Shown here in pieces: positions 38,956-48,151 of a stretch of DNA of 52,541 bases (positions within the stretch are counted from its first letter, which is position 1; each line of letters starts with the position of its first letter). The notes beneath the pieces were generated by a model. It did no database searches. It was not told where the DNA came from and saw only the letters and a program-made list of their open reading frames with translations. The stretch comes from Planctomycetota bacterium (lineage in GTDB: Bacteria > Planctomycetota > Planctomycetia > Pirellulales > Pirellulaceae): contig JAJRVM010000099.1 of NCBI GenBank assembly GCA_024277285.1, forward strand, positions 1 to 52,541, given 5' to 3'. Both the position numbers and the translations under genes were made by a program.

Positions 38956-41900
38956 ATGCGTCGATTTGTTACGTCGGTTGTTTGTCTATTGTTTCTTGCG
39001 GCGTGGGGCCAGGCGTTGTTAGCTGCGGAAAGCGAAACCGATGGCAAGATAACTACCAAACTATTGGGCGCATTGAAACTGCGTTCGATTGGTCCCGCGC
39101 TGATGTCGGGGCGGATTGCTGACCTGGCGATCGATCCGGCCAAGCCGAACACCTGGTACGTGGCGGTCGGATCGGGCAATCTCTGGAAGACCGAGAATGC
39201 AGGCACCACCTGGAAACCCATTTTCGAGAATTACTCGTCGTATTCGATTGGTTGTGTCACGATCGATCCCAACGACCGGCATACGATCTGGGTGGGTACG
39301 GGCGAGAACGTAAGTGGTCGGCACGTGGGCTATGGTGACGGAGTTTACGTCAGCCATGACGGTGGCAAGACGTTCAAGAATGTGGGCCTCAAGGCGACCG
39401 AGCACGTTTCGAAGATCGTCGTGGATCCGCGCGATTCGGCGACCGTCTATGTTGCGGCGCAAGGACCACTCTGGTCATCAGGTGGTGAACGCGGCTTATA
39501 CAAGACGACCAACAGTGGCGAGACTTGGCAAGCGGTCTTGACTAAAGGGCCTTGGACGGGCGTCACCGACATTGCGATCGACCCGCGCGATCCGAATGTT
39601 CTTTATGTGGCGACGCATCAACGTCATCGGACTGTGTGGGGCGTGATCGATGGCGGTCCCGAATCGGGGGTCTTTAAAACGACCGATGCCGGGTCTCATT
39701 GGATCGAGTTAACCAACGGCTTGCCGAAGAAGGACATGGGCAAGATGGGGATCGCGATCTCGCCGCAGAAGTCAAACGTACTTTACGCCGCCATCGAGTT
39801 GGCGGGGCGCAAGGGGGGCGTTTGGCGCTCGGCCGATGCCGGTGCCAGCTGGAATAAGATGAGCGACTATGTGGCGGGTGGTACCGGTCCGCATTACTAC
39901 CAGGAGATTTACTGCGACCCGCATCGCTTCGATGTCTTTTACCATGCCAATGTCCAACTGGGACGTACCATCGACGGTGGCGCTACATTCCAGAGCGTTG
40001 GGAACGCAAACAAACATGTCGATAATCATGCCATCGCGTTTCACCCCACTGACCCGGATTTCCTGTTGGTCGGGTGCGATGGTGGTCTGTATCGATCGTG
40101 GGACTTTGCCAAAACCTATCAGTTCACCGCGAATCTTCCGCTGACACAGTTTTATAAGGTTGACGTCGACTACGACGAACCGTTCTATCACGTCGTGGGC
40201 GGTACTCAGGACAATGCTACGCAATACGGTCCCGCTCGAACCACAACCGTTTCCGGGATCCGCAATGCCGACTGGCGCGTGGCGATTGGCGGGGATGGCC
40301 ACGATTGTGCGATCGATCCCAAAGACCCGAACACCATCTACTGTGAATCACAGCAGGGACATTTGCGGCGTTTCGATCGACGCACCGGAGAATCGGTGGA
40401 TATACGTCCCCAGCCGGCGGCGGACGAAGAGGAGCTGAGGTTCAACTGGGATTCGCCGATCTTGATCAGCCCGCACAATCACACCCGACTCTATTTTGGT
40501 TCCCAAAAACTCCACCGCAGTGACGATCGCGGCGACTCGTGGCAAACCATCAGTCCCGATCTGTCGCGTGGCAAGGACCGCTTTACGTTGCCCCATATGG
40601 GCCGCGTCTGGAGCATTGACGCGATGTGGGATCTGTTTGCGATGAGCCAGTACGGGAACATCACTTCGATCAGCGAATCGTCGTTGCAAGAAGGCTTGAT
40701 TTATGTGGGCACCGACGATGGACTGATCCAAGTGACGGAAGATGGAGGCAAGCATTGGCGTAAGATCGACAAGGTTTACGGCATTCCCGAAGGCGCGTTC
40801 GTAAACGACATTAAGGCGGACCTGCATGACGCCAGCACGGTCTATGCCGTTTTCGACAACCACAAGACGGGCGACTATGCACCCTACCTGGTTCGCAGCA
40901 CCGATCGTGGGCACACCTGGGAATCGATGGTCGGAGACATGCCCGCCCGCCACCTGGTCTGGCGACTTGTGCAAGACCATGTGGCCAAGGGCCTCTTTTT
41001 TGCCGGCACCGAGTTCGGCATTTTCTATTCACGCGATGCCGGAACGCATTGGGTCAAACTGCCCGGTACGCCGACGATCCCGTTTCGCGATCTGGCCATC
41101 CAAAGACGCGAATCGGATCTGGTGGGGGCTTCGTTTGGACGCAGCTTCTACGTGCTGGACGACTACGCACCGCTGCGGACGCTTGATGCTGGTATGCTCG
41201 ACAAACCGTTTGCCATTTTCCCTTCCCGTGCGGCGAAGCTCTATATTCAAGATCGCGTGATCGGGGGCCCCAAGGGTTCGCAGGGAGACGGATATTTCGT
41301 GGCCTCGAACCCACCGTTTGGTGCCGTCTTTACCTATTACCTGAAGGATGAACTACGGACACGCAAAGCGCGACGCAACGAGCGCGAACAGGAAGTCAAG
41401 AAACGGGACGGAAATATCGTTTTCCCCGGTTGGGATGAGCTCAAGCGAGAAGCGCGGGAAGAGCCGCCGCAATTGATCTTCGCGATTCGCGACGAAGCTG
41501 GACATCTCGTTCGTCGGATCACCGGTCCCGTTTCCTCGGGTACACACCGTATTGCCTGGGACTTGCGTTACGGGTCCTTTACCGGCGATGCAAACGCGGG
41601 GCCTCTGGTTACACCGGGGAGTTATACGGTCGAGGCGAGTCAACGCGTCGATGGCAAGCTGACTTCGTTGAGCAAGCCGCAGTCGTTTGAAGTGGTCGCG
41701 ATATTGAAATCGACGTTGCCACGGCAGGATCGTGCCAAAGTACTCGCTTTTCAACAGCAGGTTGGCCGACTGCAACGCAAGGTCGTCAGCGCCAATCGAC
41801 AGTTGACGGAAACCTTGGAACAACTGGACGCCATTAAGGAAATGGTCAGCAATTCGGCCGACCTTGATCTCAAACTCCGTGACCAGGCCCAGGCTATTAA

Positions 41901-42183
41901 ATTGAAGCTGCTGGATCTTCGAGTACGAATTGTTGGAGACGATACGCGTACGCAGCGGAGCCAGACGGCGAAGGTCGCTGTGATCACACGCGTGCAAATT
42001 GCCTTGCGCGGTACGTTGCAGCAGACTTACGGCCCGACACAAACACATCGCCAGCAATACAAGATCGGACTGCAGCAATTCAAACAAGTCGCCACGCAGC
42101 TGAAGAAAGTCTTGGAAAGTGAATATCAACCGCTGCTCGAAAAGCTCGACAAAGCCGGTGCGCCTTGGACCCCAGGGCGGTGA
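38956..42183 (+). CDS. Secreted BNR/sortilin-like beta-propeller protein
   Basis: 1075 residues from an ATG with GGGAG 9 nt upstream. A Sec signal peptide is clear (RRFVTSVVCLLFLAAWGQALLAA, cleavage near residue 24). Ten Asp-box (BNR) motifs of the type SxDxGxxW follow, for example KTENAGTTWKPI, VSHDGGKTFKNV, RSADAGASWNKM, RSDDRGDSWQTI and VTEDGGKHWRKI. They form one or two propellers like the VPS10/sortilin and WD40/YVTN/BNR families. After about residue 750 come a beta domain (SSGTHRIAWDLRYGSF) and a C-terminal coiled coil of about 150 residues. Similar bacterial proteins are common in Planctomycetota and Bacteroidota. No sialidase catalytic residues are evident, so a binding role outside the cytoplasm is more likely than hydrolysis. 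Confidence 0.85.
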   Translation: MRRFVTSVVCLLFLAAWGQALLAAESETDGKITTKLLGALKLRSIGPALMSGRIADLAIDPAKPNTWYVAVGSGNLWKTENAGTTWKPIFENYSSYSIGCVTIDPNDRHTIWVGTGENVSGRHVGYGDGVYVSHDGGKTFKNVGLKATEHVSKIVVDPRDSATVYVAAQGPLWSSGGERGLYKTTNSGETWQAVLTKGPWTGVTDIAIDPRDPNVLYVATHQRHRTVWGVIDGGPESGVFKTTDAGSHWIELTNGLPKKDMGKMGIAISPQKSNVLYAAIELAGRKGGVWRSADAGASWNKMSDYVAGGTGPHYYQEIYCDPHRFDVFYHANVQLGRTIDGGATFQSVGNANKHVDNHAIAFHPTDPDFLLVGCDGGLYRSWDFAKTYQFTANLPLTQFYKVDVDYDEPFYHVVGGTQDNATQYGPARTTTVSGIRNADWRVAIGGDGHDCAIDPKDPNTIYCESQQGHLRRFDRRTGESVDIRPQPAADEEELRFNWDSPILISPHNHTRLYFGSQKLHRSDDRGDSWQTISPDLSRGKDRFTLPHMGRVWSIDAMWDLFAMSQYGNITSISESSLQEGLIYVGTDDGLIQVTEDGGKHWRKIDKVYGIPEGAFVNDIKADLHDASTVYAVFDNHKTGDYAPYLVRSTDRGHTWESMVGDMPARHLVWRLVQDHVAKGLFFAGTEFGIFYSRDAGTHWVKLPGTPTIPFRDLAIQRRESDLVGASFGRSFYVLDDYAPLRTLDAGMLDKPFAIFPSRAAKLYIQDRVIGGPKGSQGDGYFVASNPPFGAVFTYYLKDELRTRKARRNEREQEVKKRDGNIVFPGWDELKREAREEPPQLIFAIRDEAGHLVRRITGPVSSGTHRIAWDLRYGSFTGDANAGPLVTPGSYTVEASQRVDGKLTSLSKPQSFEVVAILKSTLPRQDRAKVLAFQQQVGRLQRKVVSANRQLTETLEQLDAIKEMVSNSADLDLKLRDQAQAIKLKLLDLRVRIVGDDTRTQRSQTAKVAVITRVQIALRGTLQQTYGPTQTHRQQYKIGLQQFKQVATQLKKVLESEYQPLLEKLDKAGAPWTPGR

Positions 42184-42578
42184 ATACAAGGTCAGCGCAA
42201 ACAGAGCGGCAATTCGTTTTCGTCGCTCAAACCGGGCGTCGAACGTTCCTCCTCCACAGGCAAGCCAAAGGCCGAACGAAGTAGCAAGCAACCTAATTCA
42301 TCCGCCCGGTCAAGCCGGCGGGATTCCCGTTGCGCCAAAGATGGAAACGTACTGAACTAGGCTTCGTCTCAAAACGCGTATTTACCACCTTACGTTTCGC
42401 GTAGTCTGCTGAAAAGAGCATGGCTTTGCCGCGCGCAAAGACGTTTTGGGACAAAGCCTAAGACAAAGATGCATGTGTCTCGACGCAGAGGCCGTGAACG
42501 GTTACGGTCGCGGCTTGATTCGGTCTCTTGTAGGTGACGAGCCGATTGAGTTGACGCCCATTCCGATTTGAAAGGTTA
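42184..42578. other. Intergenic region between convergent genes
   Basis: 395 bp between the stops of the BNR gene (+) and a CRTAC1 gene (-). The MITE-like element at 42358-42460 is the only structure noticed; it could also serve as a bidirectional terminator. Confidence 0.45.
42358..42460. mobile_element. MITE-like element with 17-bp terminal inverted repeats and flanking TA
   Basis: Arms ggcttcgtctcaaaacg (42360-42376) and cgttttgggacaaagcc (42442-42458) are reverse complements at 15 of 17 positions. The 99-bp unit is flanked by TA on both sides (42358-42359 and 42459-42460), as expected of elements moved by IS630/Tc1-type transposases, which target TA. It has no coding capacity and no transposase is near. 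Family assignment is inference. Confidence 0.6.
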
Positions 42579-44312
42579 CTACGGTTCCACAAGAACCAAC
42601 TGTTGCCGGGGCTCAACGCGTTGTAACTTGGACACACTGCCGCTGGGCCACTGGACGGCGACCTCGGGTTTGCCGGTGCCTTTCCAGCCAAAAAAGAGCT
42701 CCTGTTGGTTTTGCGACAGGTAGCTGCCACCACAAAACAGCTGGCGTGCCATCACGTTATTGCCAATCTTGACGGTGACGATCGCTCCGATCGGTGTTCG
42801 CGTGCTTGTTTTTCCAATGAGGCGTATGCGCAGCCAGCTGTTTGGCGGGCTCCCCGAGTTTTCCAGGATCGTTGGTGGTGCAAAGAGATGCGTGATGATG
42901 ACATCTAAATCACCGTCGTTGTCGAGATCCGCTACCGCCAGGCCGCGTCCCACGCTTGGGACATGGAACAATTCGCACGAAGGCATGGTCCGTTTGAGCA
43001 TGTGTTCGGACGTGTTTTCCAACAACACTGTCGGCTGGCGAATGTCACCGCTATCGGGATGGTAGTGTACGTGACCGCTCGTTAGCATCGCATCTTCATC
43101 GCCATCGTTGTCGAAGTCGGCGGCGACGATTCCGAAGCCAACGACGCGCGCATTGAGTGTGCTCAACCCGATATCGCGGCTGGCAAAACGAAAAGAGGAA
43201 CTCCCTTCATTTCGATAAAAGGCGATTTGCTCGTGCTCGAACGTATTCACCAATAGGTCGAAACGCTGGTTTCCATCGAGATCGATCAGAGCTATACCCA
43301 TGTTTCCATTCGGGTTACCCATGCCGTCCACGGCAACTCCGGAGACCACACCCACCTCTTCCAATCCAGCGCCTTTTGGTTGGCGAAAGAGAAGATTTGG
43401 TGTGATATCGTTCGCCACGAAGATGCTGATGCCTTCCGTTGCTTCAAACTTGGCCGCAAGTACACCGAGCGCCTTTCCCTTGAACTGCGCCACGAGGTGT
43501 TGCGAATCATCGACGAATGTGCCATCATCCGAACCACGATAGAGAGCGTCTGTGCCGCCTTCAAATGCGTTCGGCGAACAAACATCGGGCGTGCCGTCTC
43601 GCGTGGGACAGACGCGGTGTGTAGCAAAGTCCCAGGCGACATACGAGCCACAATAGAGATCCAACAGGCCGTCTCCGTCGAGGTCGCACCACGCCGCCCC
43701 GGTGGTCCACGGTGCTCCGGTAAGTCCCGCCTCGCGGGTCACATTGAGAAAGGTGCCGTCTCCTTGATTGCGTAGCAGGCGAACGCCTCGGTACCCGTAG
43801 ACCAGTAAATCCACGAAGCCATCGTGATTGTAATCCGCAGCAACTGCACCATGCGTGTACAGATCGTCCACCGTCGCGCACGCCGCCACGTCAACCTTGC
43901 TGAGCGACCAGTCTGGTCCGCCTCGAAGCAGGGTCGAAGGGACGCCACTCACGATCCTTTGCTCCGGTTCGATTGTTCCACCTCCCGGGAAGAACAAGTC
44001 ACAATAGCCGTCCAGATCGTAGTCGAAACAAGTCACTCCTCCACCAACGATTTCGAGAATGGCGCACATGTTCGCCTGACGGCCGTTCTGATAGACGACG
44101 GCATCCAATGTCGGGCTGTGGATCACGCGAAAATCGATCGCCGATTGTCGAGAAGTCGGGTTCGCCGACTCTGGCTGCCGATGTGGCTCGACAACGTCGG
44201 CTTGCCGACGACATCCAGTGATCGCGCAGATGCAGAGCAATACCAGCAATAGCCCACTCGCGGCCTGCGGTTGCCACCGCATCAGGAGTAATGCAACGAT
44301 TGGATTCGTCAT
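42579..44312 (-). CDS. CRTAC1-family lipoprotein (FG-GAP/VCBS repeats, ASPIC/UnbV)
   Basis: From the ATG at 44312 the product has 577 residues. The N-terminus is a lipoprotein signal: hydrophobic LLLVLLCICAITG followed by Cys34. FG-GAP/VCBS repeats with calcium-binding-like loops follow, for example FDYDLDGYCDLFF, DYNHDGFVDLLVYGYRG, CDLDGDGLLDLYCGSY, ADFDNDGDEDAM and ADLDNDGDLDVI. The C-terminal 80 residues are an ASPIC/UnbV domain (IGAIVTVKIG, LSQNQQELFFGWKG, VAVQWPSGSVSKLQRV). AAGGAG lies only 2 nt before the ATG and AAAGGA about 12 nt before it, so the exact start is not certain; a frame-internal ATG follows 30 nt later. It is the last gene of a minus-strand series and is 119 bp after the TPR gene. 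It is probably anchored in a membrane and faces outward; the function is unknown. Confidence 0.85.
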   Translation of the reverse strand: MTNPIVALLLMRWQPQAASGLLLVLLCICAITGCRRQADVVEPHRQPESANPTSRQSAIDFRVIHSPTLDAVVYQNGRQANMCAILEIVGGGVTCFDYDLDGYCDLFFPGGGTIEPEQRIVSGVPSTLLRGGPDWSLSKVDVAACATVDDLYTHGAVAADYNHDGFVDLLVYGYRGVRLLRNQGDGTFLNVTREAGLTGAPWTTGAAWCDLDGDGLLDLYCGSYVAWDFATHRVCPTRDGTPDVCSPNAFEGGTDALYRGSDDGTFVDDSQHLVAQFKGKALGVLAAKFEATEGISIFVANDITPNLLFRQPKGAGLEEVGVVSGVAVDGMGNPNGNMGIALIDLDGNQRFDLLVNTFEHEQIAFYRNEGSSSFRFASRDIGLSTLNARVVGFGIVAADFDNDGDEDAMLTSGHVHYHPDSGDIRQPTVLLENTSEHMLKRTMPSCELFHVPSVGRGLAVADLDNDGDLDVIITHLFAPPTILENSGSPPNSWLRIRLIGKTSTRTPIGAIVTVKIGNNVMARQLFCGGSYLSQNQQELFFGWKGTGKPEVAVQWPSGSVSKLQRVEPRQQLVLVEP

Positions 44313-44407
44313 TCTCCTTGGTCCTTTGCAATGGTCGTGTCGCACCTGGGGTCGGCGCGCGGGAAGCACCACGAATTTACTTGTGCCATATCAGACTGAG
44401 CATGATG

Positions 44408-44433
44408 GCTACTTACAATTGCTACTTACAATT
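44408..44433. repeat. 13-bp tandem duplication at the end of the TPR gene
   Basis: gctacttacaatt occurs twice in direct succession (44408-44420 and 44421-44433). The second copy overlaps the TPR gene stop codon (44432-44434). Confidence 0.85.
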
Positions 44434-45787
44434 ATTGGCCCAGCCGTTCATGATACTCGGCCAAGTGGGCAAACTCAGAAACGAAGCGCGCTTTCTCTCG
44501 GTAGACCGCCGCGAGCAGACGATGGGCACGATGATGGCCGGGGGACTGTTCCAAAACCGTTGCCAATTCTAGTTGGGCATGCAAGAGTGACTCCGCTTGT
44601 AAATACAATTCGGCCAGATCGCAGCGCATCTCGATATCGCCTGGGGCGTCGGACAGCAATCGCCGCAATTCCGTGGTCTTTCTTCGCTTCTTGAGTAGCT
44701 CTTCAACGACTGTGGTCTGCTGTTTGGCCTCATCGACACGTCCGATCTTTCGCAATGCGGATGCGAGGAGATTATGTGCCTCAACATTGCGGTGATTATA
44801 ATCGAGAACTCGCTTTAGCAGTGGTATGGCCGCGTCGGAGTCGTCTTGGCTATCTCGGATGCGCGCCGCAATTAGAGCGGCTCGGTCTTCATCCACGAAC
44901 TCTTCCACTTGCAGATAGAGTTCCATGAGTTGTTGGGGCGGCATCTCGACATACGGTTCCAACGCCTCCCACGCCTCTTCGGTCGCGCCCCGCTGCCAGC
45001 GGCAATCGGCTATCTCGATCATGGCGATGGACAGGAACGGCGACTCGCGGCAACGAAGGAAGGCCGTCTCTGCCGCATCGAACTGGCGCAACTCACGCAG
45101 GATCGCACCCTTCCGGAAAGAAGCCTTGGTAAGCGAACTCTGCAATTGTGTGGCGGCGTCGTACGCGCCGATGGCCTTCTGGGATTCTTCGAGAAGCTCG
45201 AAGATGCGGCCGCGCAGATAGGGTACGGCCGCGTCGCGCGGGAATTCGTTCTCCCATCCGTCAAGAACTGAACGGGCCCAGTCCCAGCGGCCGTGGAATA
45301 ACCCACATCGGACGATCGCTTCGTATGCCTCGCGTGCCTGCAAAAGCCCCGCACGAAGCGTGGTCAGCCGCTCGGCCGCCAGCAAATCTCCGCGTCGAGC
45401 TAACACCAAGTCCTTGCATGCCAGCAGGTTGTCATCGTCAGCCCCCTGGTCGGTCGCCGCCGCGAGCGAACGCAGCGAACGAGTCGTCAAGCCGGCGCGC
45501 GCGAACGCGCGCGCTTCGAGCAACGTCGTTTCGCCACTGGAATCACGAAAGGAGCGAGCTCGATGGACCCAGGTTACCGCAGTCTGCGGCAGGTTGTCGC
45601 GCAGCGCACGCCGCGCCGCAAGCCGGCACCACTGGACGGGAACATCGACCCACCAAGCGATTGTCACGAGTGCGATCAGGACAAGGAACAACGCTCGTCG
45701 TCTTGTCGAGCGAAAACGAGCGATTCGGGCCCTGGGCCTGGACGCATCCGGTTCTTCTCGTCGATTCGCGGAATGATCTCGATTCAT
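44432..45787 (-). CDS. Single-pass membrane TPR protein
   Basis: From the ATG at 45787 the product has 451 residues. An Arg-rich N-terminus precedes one membrane helix (about 32-48, ALFLVLIALVTIAWWV). The remainder is TPR-like helical pairs with the usual Ala/Leu/Tyr pattern: KAIGAYDAATQLQSSLTKASF, AETAFLRCRE, AEAHNLLASALRKIGRVDEAK and AELYLQAESLLHAQLELATVLEQSPG. The topology suggests periplasmic TPRs that gather other proteins. It is 85 bp downstream of the small lipoprotein gene and 119 bp upstream of a CRTAC1 gene, in one direction. The frame is open to 45898, but I chose the ATG because the extension overlaps the lipoprotein gene. No clear ribosome binding site is visible. Confidence 0.8.
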   Translation of the reverse strand: MNRDHSANRREEPDASRPRARIARFRSTRRRALFLVLIALVTIAWWVDVPVQWCRLAARRALRDNLPQTAVTWVHRARSFRDSSGETTLLEARAFARAGLTTRSLRSLAAATDQGADDDNLLACKDLVLARRGDLLAAERLTTLRAGLLQAREAYEAIVRCGLFHGRWDWARSVLDGWENEFPRDAAVPYLRGRIFELLEESQKAIGAYDAATQLQSSLTKASFRKGAILRELRQFDAAETAFLRCRESPFLSIAMIEIADCRWQRGATEEAWEALEPYVEMPPQQLMELYLQVEEFVDEDRAALIAARIRDSQDDSDAAIPLLKRVLDYNHRNVEAHNLLASALRKIGRVDEAKQQTTVVEELLKKRRKTTELRRLLSDAPGDIEMRCDLAELYLQAESLLHAQLELATVLEQSPGHHRAHRLLAAVYREKARFVSEFAHLAEYHERLGQ

Positions 45788-45872
45788 CAATCGAATTCGA
45801 GAAGTAAGAGAAAGTGAAAAAAACGCAACGCCACGTCTCGGGCGCAGCGCTGCGTCGGTGGGAATCCTGAGC

Positions 45873-46367
45873 TCATTCCAACGCAATCTCGAATTCATTG
45901 GGCGAGCCAGAGACGACGGTCCGTTTTATTCCGGATTCAGCGGCACTTGCGTACTTCGCGGGCAACTCGTTGTCCTTCGTCTTCGTATTACTCTCGCTCG
46001 AGGCCGCCCCCTCCATCATCGCGCCATAATCGGCGCCAAACTCATCGTTCGCGACGTCAATGTCGTTACTTGCCGCAGAGTTCTTGATTTTGGAAACCGT
46101 GACGATATAGTCACCGGGCACTGCCCCGTCTCCCGTCTTATTGGTGGTCAATGTGAACGACCCATCGGCAGCGGTCGTGCCGCTTGCCGATCGGGCACCT
46201 TCCTCTGCGGTGCTCAGGAACGTAACTTGAGCCCCTTCGACCGGTTTGTTCTTGTAAGTGATTGTTCCGGTCACTGGTACGGGAGTGCCAGCGGTCGGTC
46301 CCTCGCCGCATCCGATCGAGACAAAAAGAAACGCTCCTACGACTAACAAACAGAATGTGCGGTGCAT
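45873..46367 (-). CDS. Small lipoprotein with carboxypeptidase-regulatory-like domain
   Basis: 164 residues. The ATG has agagga about 9 nt upstream. The lipoprotein signal is clear (CLLVVGAFLFVSIGC, Cys20). Then comes a beta-sandwich of the carboxypeptidase-regulatory-like type: VTGTITYKNKPVEGAQVTF, then AADGSFTLTT and PGDYIVTVSK. A Glu/Ser/Lys-rich stretch and KYASAAESGIKRTV follow, where family members often end with PxKYxxxxxSGL. Planctomycetes carry many copies, often directly after a DUF1559 pseudopilin gene as here. It probably resides in the periplasm or at the outer surface; its role is unknown. Confidence 0.85.
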   Translation of the reverse strand: MHRTFCLLVVGAFLFVSIGCGEGPTAGTPVPVTGTITYKNKPVEGAQVTFLSTAEEGARSASGTTAADGSFTLTTNKTGDGAVPGDYIVTVSKIKNSAASNDIDVANDEFGADYGAMMEGAASSESNTKTKDNELPAKYASAAESGIKRTVVSGSPNEFEIALE

Positions 46368-46394
46368 CCAACTAATCCTCTCAACCCAAAGGAA

Positions 46395-46424
46395 GACTGG
46401 TGCGCCGTTAAAAACGCACCAGTC
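46395..46424 (-). terminator. Strong hairpin between pseudopilin and lipoprotein genes
   Basis: A perfect 10-bp stem (gactggtgcg / cgcaccagtc) with a 10-nt loop lies in the 88-bp gap. On the minus strand it is followed by ttccttt, a weak T-rich tail, and then by the ribosome binding site of the lipoprotein gene. It could be a partial terminator or an mRNA stabiliser that keeps pseudopilin expression above that of the downstream genes. Confidence 0.6.
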
Positions 46425-46455
46425 GAAAGTATGTCAGCAAGTGAAGCTATCCAAC

Positions 46456-47481
46456 TCAACCACCCCTGGGGTCCTTGACCAATGCACCACCTGAGGAGCG
46501 AGTGCCCATCTGCTGGTACGTAAAGTAGTCGACTGTATCGACCAGGAAATGCACCGAACCGTCGCAGAACACAAATTGAGCACCGGTTGGATGATCTGAC
46601 TTGAACGCCTGCGACGTCTGCCAATTGCGATAGTCATTGCAATTCTGCGCTCGGTCATCAACGCCCATTTTTCCGCACGTATTGAAATTGATCGCGCCGG
46701 TTGTGGCGGTCCACAACGCATTCGGATTGAACCAACCACCCCGGTGATGGTCGCCGCAACTGGGAAGAACTTCGCCGAACATGATGACGTTCGTCGTGCC
46801 GTCGGCGATTCCCCCAAACTTGGTTGCCCAACTGTAACGGGAGAAACAGCCTGAAATGCCCCGCCCGCTGTTACTACTGCCGTGCCCCGTGCCGCCGTCT
46901 TTGAACATGTTGCCACCAAAAACGCCAGCCGCGACCGTCTGCCATGAATTGTTCGGGTAGACGTTGCACCAACGCCCAGGCATATTCTGATTGCCAATGC
47001 ATGGGGCGTAATTGTAGAACTGATGAGCGCCACTTAATTTCGACGCGGTCGTTGCGTCGCTGGGGCAAATGTAGATCGGCATCTTTTGGCCGTTGTTCCC
47101 ACCATATCCCAACGCGTAAAGTTGCGCAACAATGTCATTTCGAAAGTCAAGTTTCTCGAACAACGGGTTCTGTTCCATATACGGAAGAATCTTCACCAAC
47201 ACCGATCCTTTACGGTGTGGCCCACCTTGCCAAGGGCGGTTCGTGCCGGGCGGGTTCGCCGGGTCCTGATCTCGTGTTCCGATCGCAAACTGTTTGTAAA
47301 CGTCGTGGTAGTTATGCATGGACAAACCAATCTGTTTCAAATGGTTCATGCATTGCATACGCCGGGCCGCTTCGCGCGCTGCCTGCACTGCGGGCAGTAG
47401 CAACGCCACCAGAATACCGATGATCGCAATGACCACCAACAATTCGACAAGGGTAAAACCTAGTCTTTGCTTACGCGCCAT
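46456..47481 (-). CDS. DUF1559 type II pseudopilin-like protein
   Basis: From the ATG at 47481 (GGAG 9 nt upstream) the product has 341 residues. The type IV prepilin signal is textbook: RLG followed by [20 protein letters not shown], with cleavage after Gly8 and Glu at position +5. The DUF1559 domain follows: [30 protein letters not shown], then a Cys pair and a C-terminal [11 protein letters not shown] and MGTRSSGG. Planctomycete genomes hold dozens to hundreds of such genes; they are thought to form pilus-like or surface structures but are poorly understood. The lipoprotein gene follows after a hairpin. Confidence 0.9.
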   Translation of the reverse strand: MARKQRLGFTLVELLVVIAIIGILVALLLPAVQAAREAARRMQCMNHLKQIGLSMHNYHDVYKQFAIGTRDQDPANPPGTNRPWQGGPHRKGSVLVKILPYMEQNPLFEKLDFRNDIVAQLYALGYGGNNGQKMPIYICPSDATTASKLSGAHQFYNYAPCIGNQNMPGRWCNVYPNNSWQTVAAGVFGGNMFKDGGTGHGSSNSGRGISGCFSRYSWATKFGGIADGTTNVIMFGEVLPSCGDHHRGGWFNPNALWTATTGAINFNTCGKMGVDDRAQNCNDYRNWQTSQAFKSDHPTGAQFVFCDGSVHFLVDTVDYFTYQQMGTRSSGGALVKDPRGG

Positions 47482-48151
47482 CAAAAGACACTCCATTCGC
47501 ATGATGAGAAAAAAGGATAATAGAACGATCACGCCACTACTCAAATCGAATGAGCGGGACTGAGTTTACCATATTCGGCACAGCGAAACCAAAGAAATCG
47601 TTTTTTTTGCAACGACGGGAACCTTTACCTCTTTGTATGCGTATGCCGCTTCAAATTACGTGCGTGTTTGGCAATTCCAGCGCGCGGAAGCTTGAATCGA
47701 GCGCATGTTGTTGCGCCAGGTCGGCCACCGAAGGTTCTTCGTGGCTGACTCTAATAGGTGTCTGTGTAAGCACTAAAGGAGGGCGTCGGCGAGTCCGGTG
47801 GGGAAGCTCTAGTGCCGGATTATTCACGAGTGTTTCCGATGTCCGTGTAACTATGGAAGCTGTAGTGGCTTACGCGCATATTACCCAAAACACCGCGAGC
47901 TGGGCAGTGAATCATTCGCGTCTCGGGCGAGAAGCGGGTGTGAGGTGGCGAATAGGGAATGGGTAACCTGGCAATGGTTGCCTGCAGAGGAGGAAGGCGC
48001 GTCAAAGCGTACCGTCATGTGTGTTCAGGAAGTGAGTCGCGCTGGAATCGGCGTGTGACATGGAAATCATCCAACGGATTCACTTGCCTGACGAGCACAC
48101 GGCGTATTGGTGATGACGCCACTGTCACGGCATTGCAATCGGGAAACTATC
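47482..48151. other. Intergenic region upstream of the pseudopilin gene
   Basis: 670 bp with no credible gene. The frame 47550-47966 (+) has no homology and no ribosome binding site. Near the pseudopilin the minus strand has an A8 run and AT-rich hexamers (tatggt, near 47567), which may be part of its promoter. No repeat or RNA gene was recognised. Confidence 0.4.

Noticed and set aside
38456..39022. 188-residue plus-strand ORF before the BNR gene
   Set aside because: No homology or ribosome binding site, and it overlaps the signal peptide of the real gene in another frame.
38956..42183. Sialidase assignment for the BNR propeller
   Set aside because: Asp-boxes alone are structural; the catalytic Arg triad, Tyr and Glu arrangement of sialidases is not evident.
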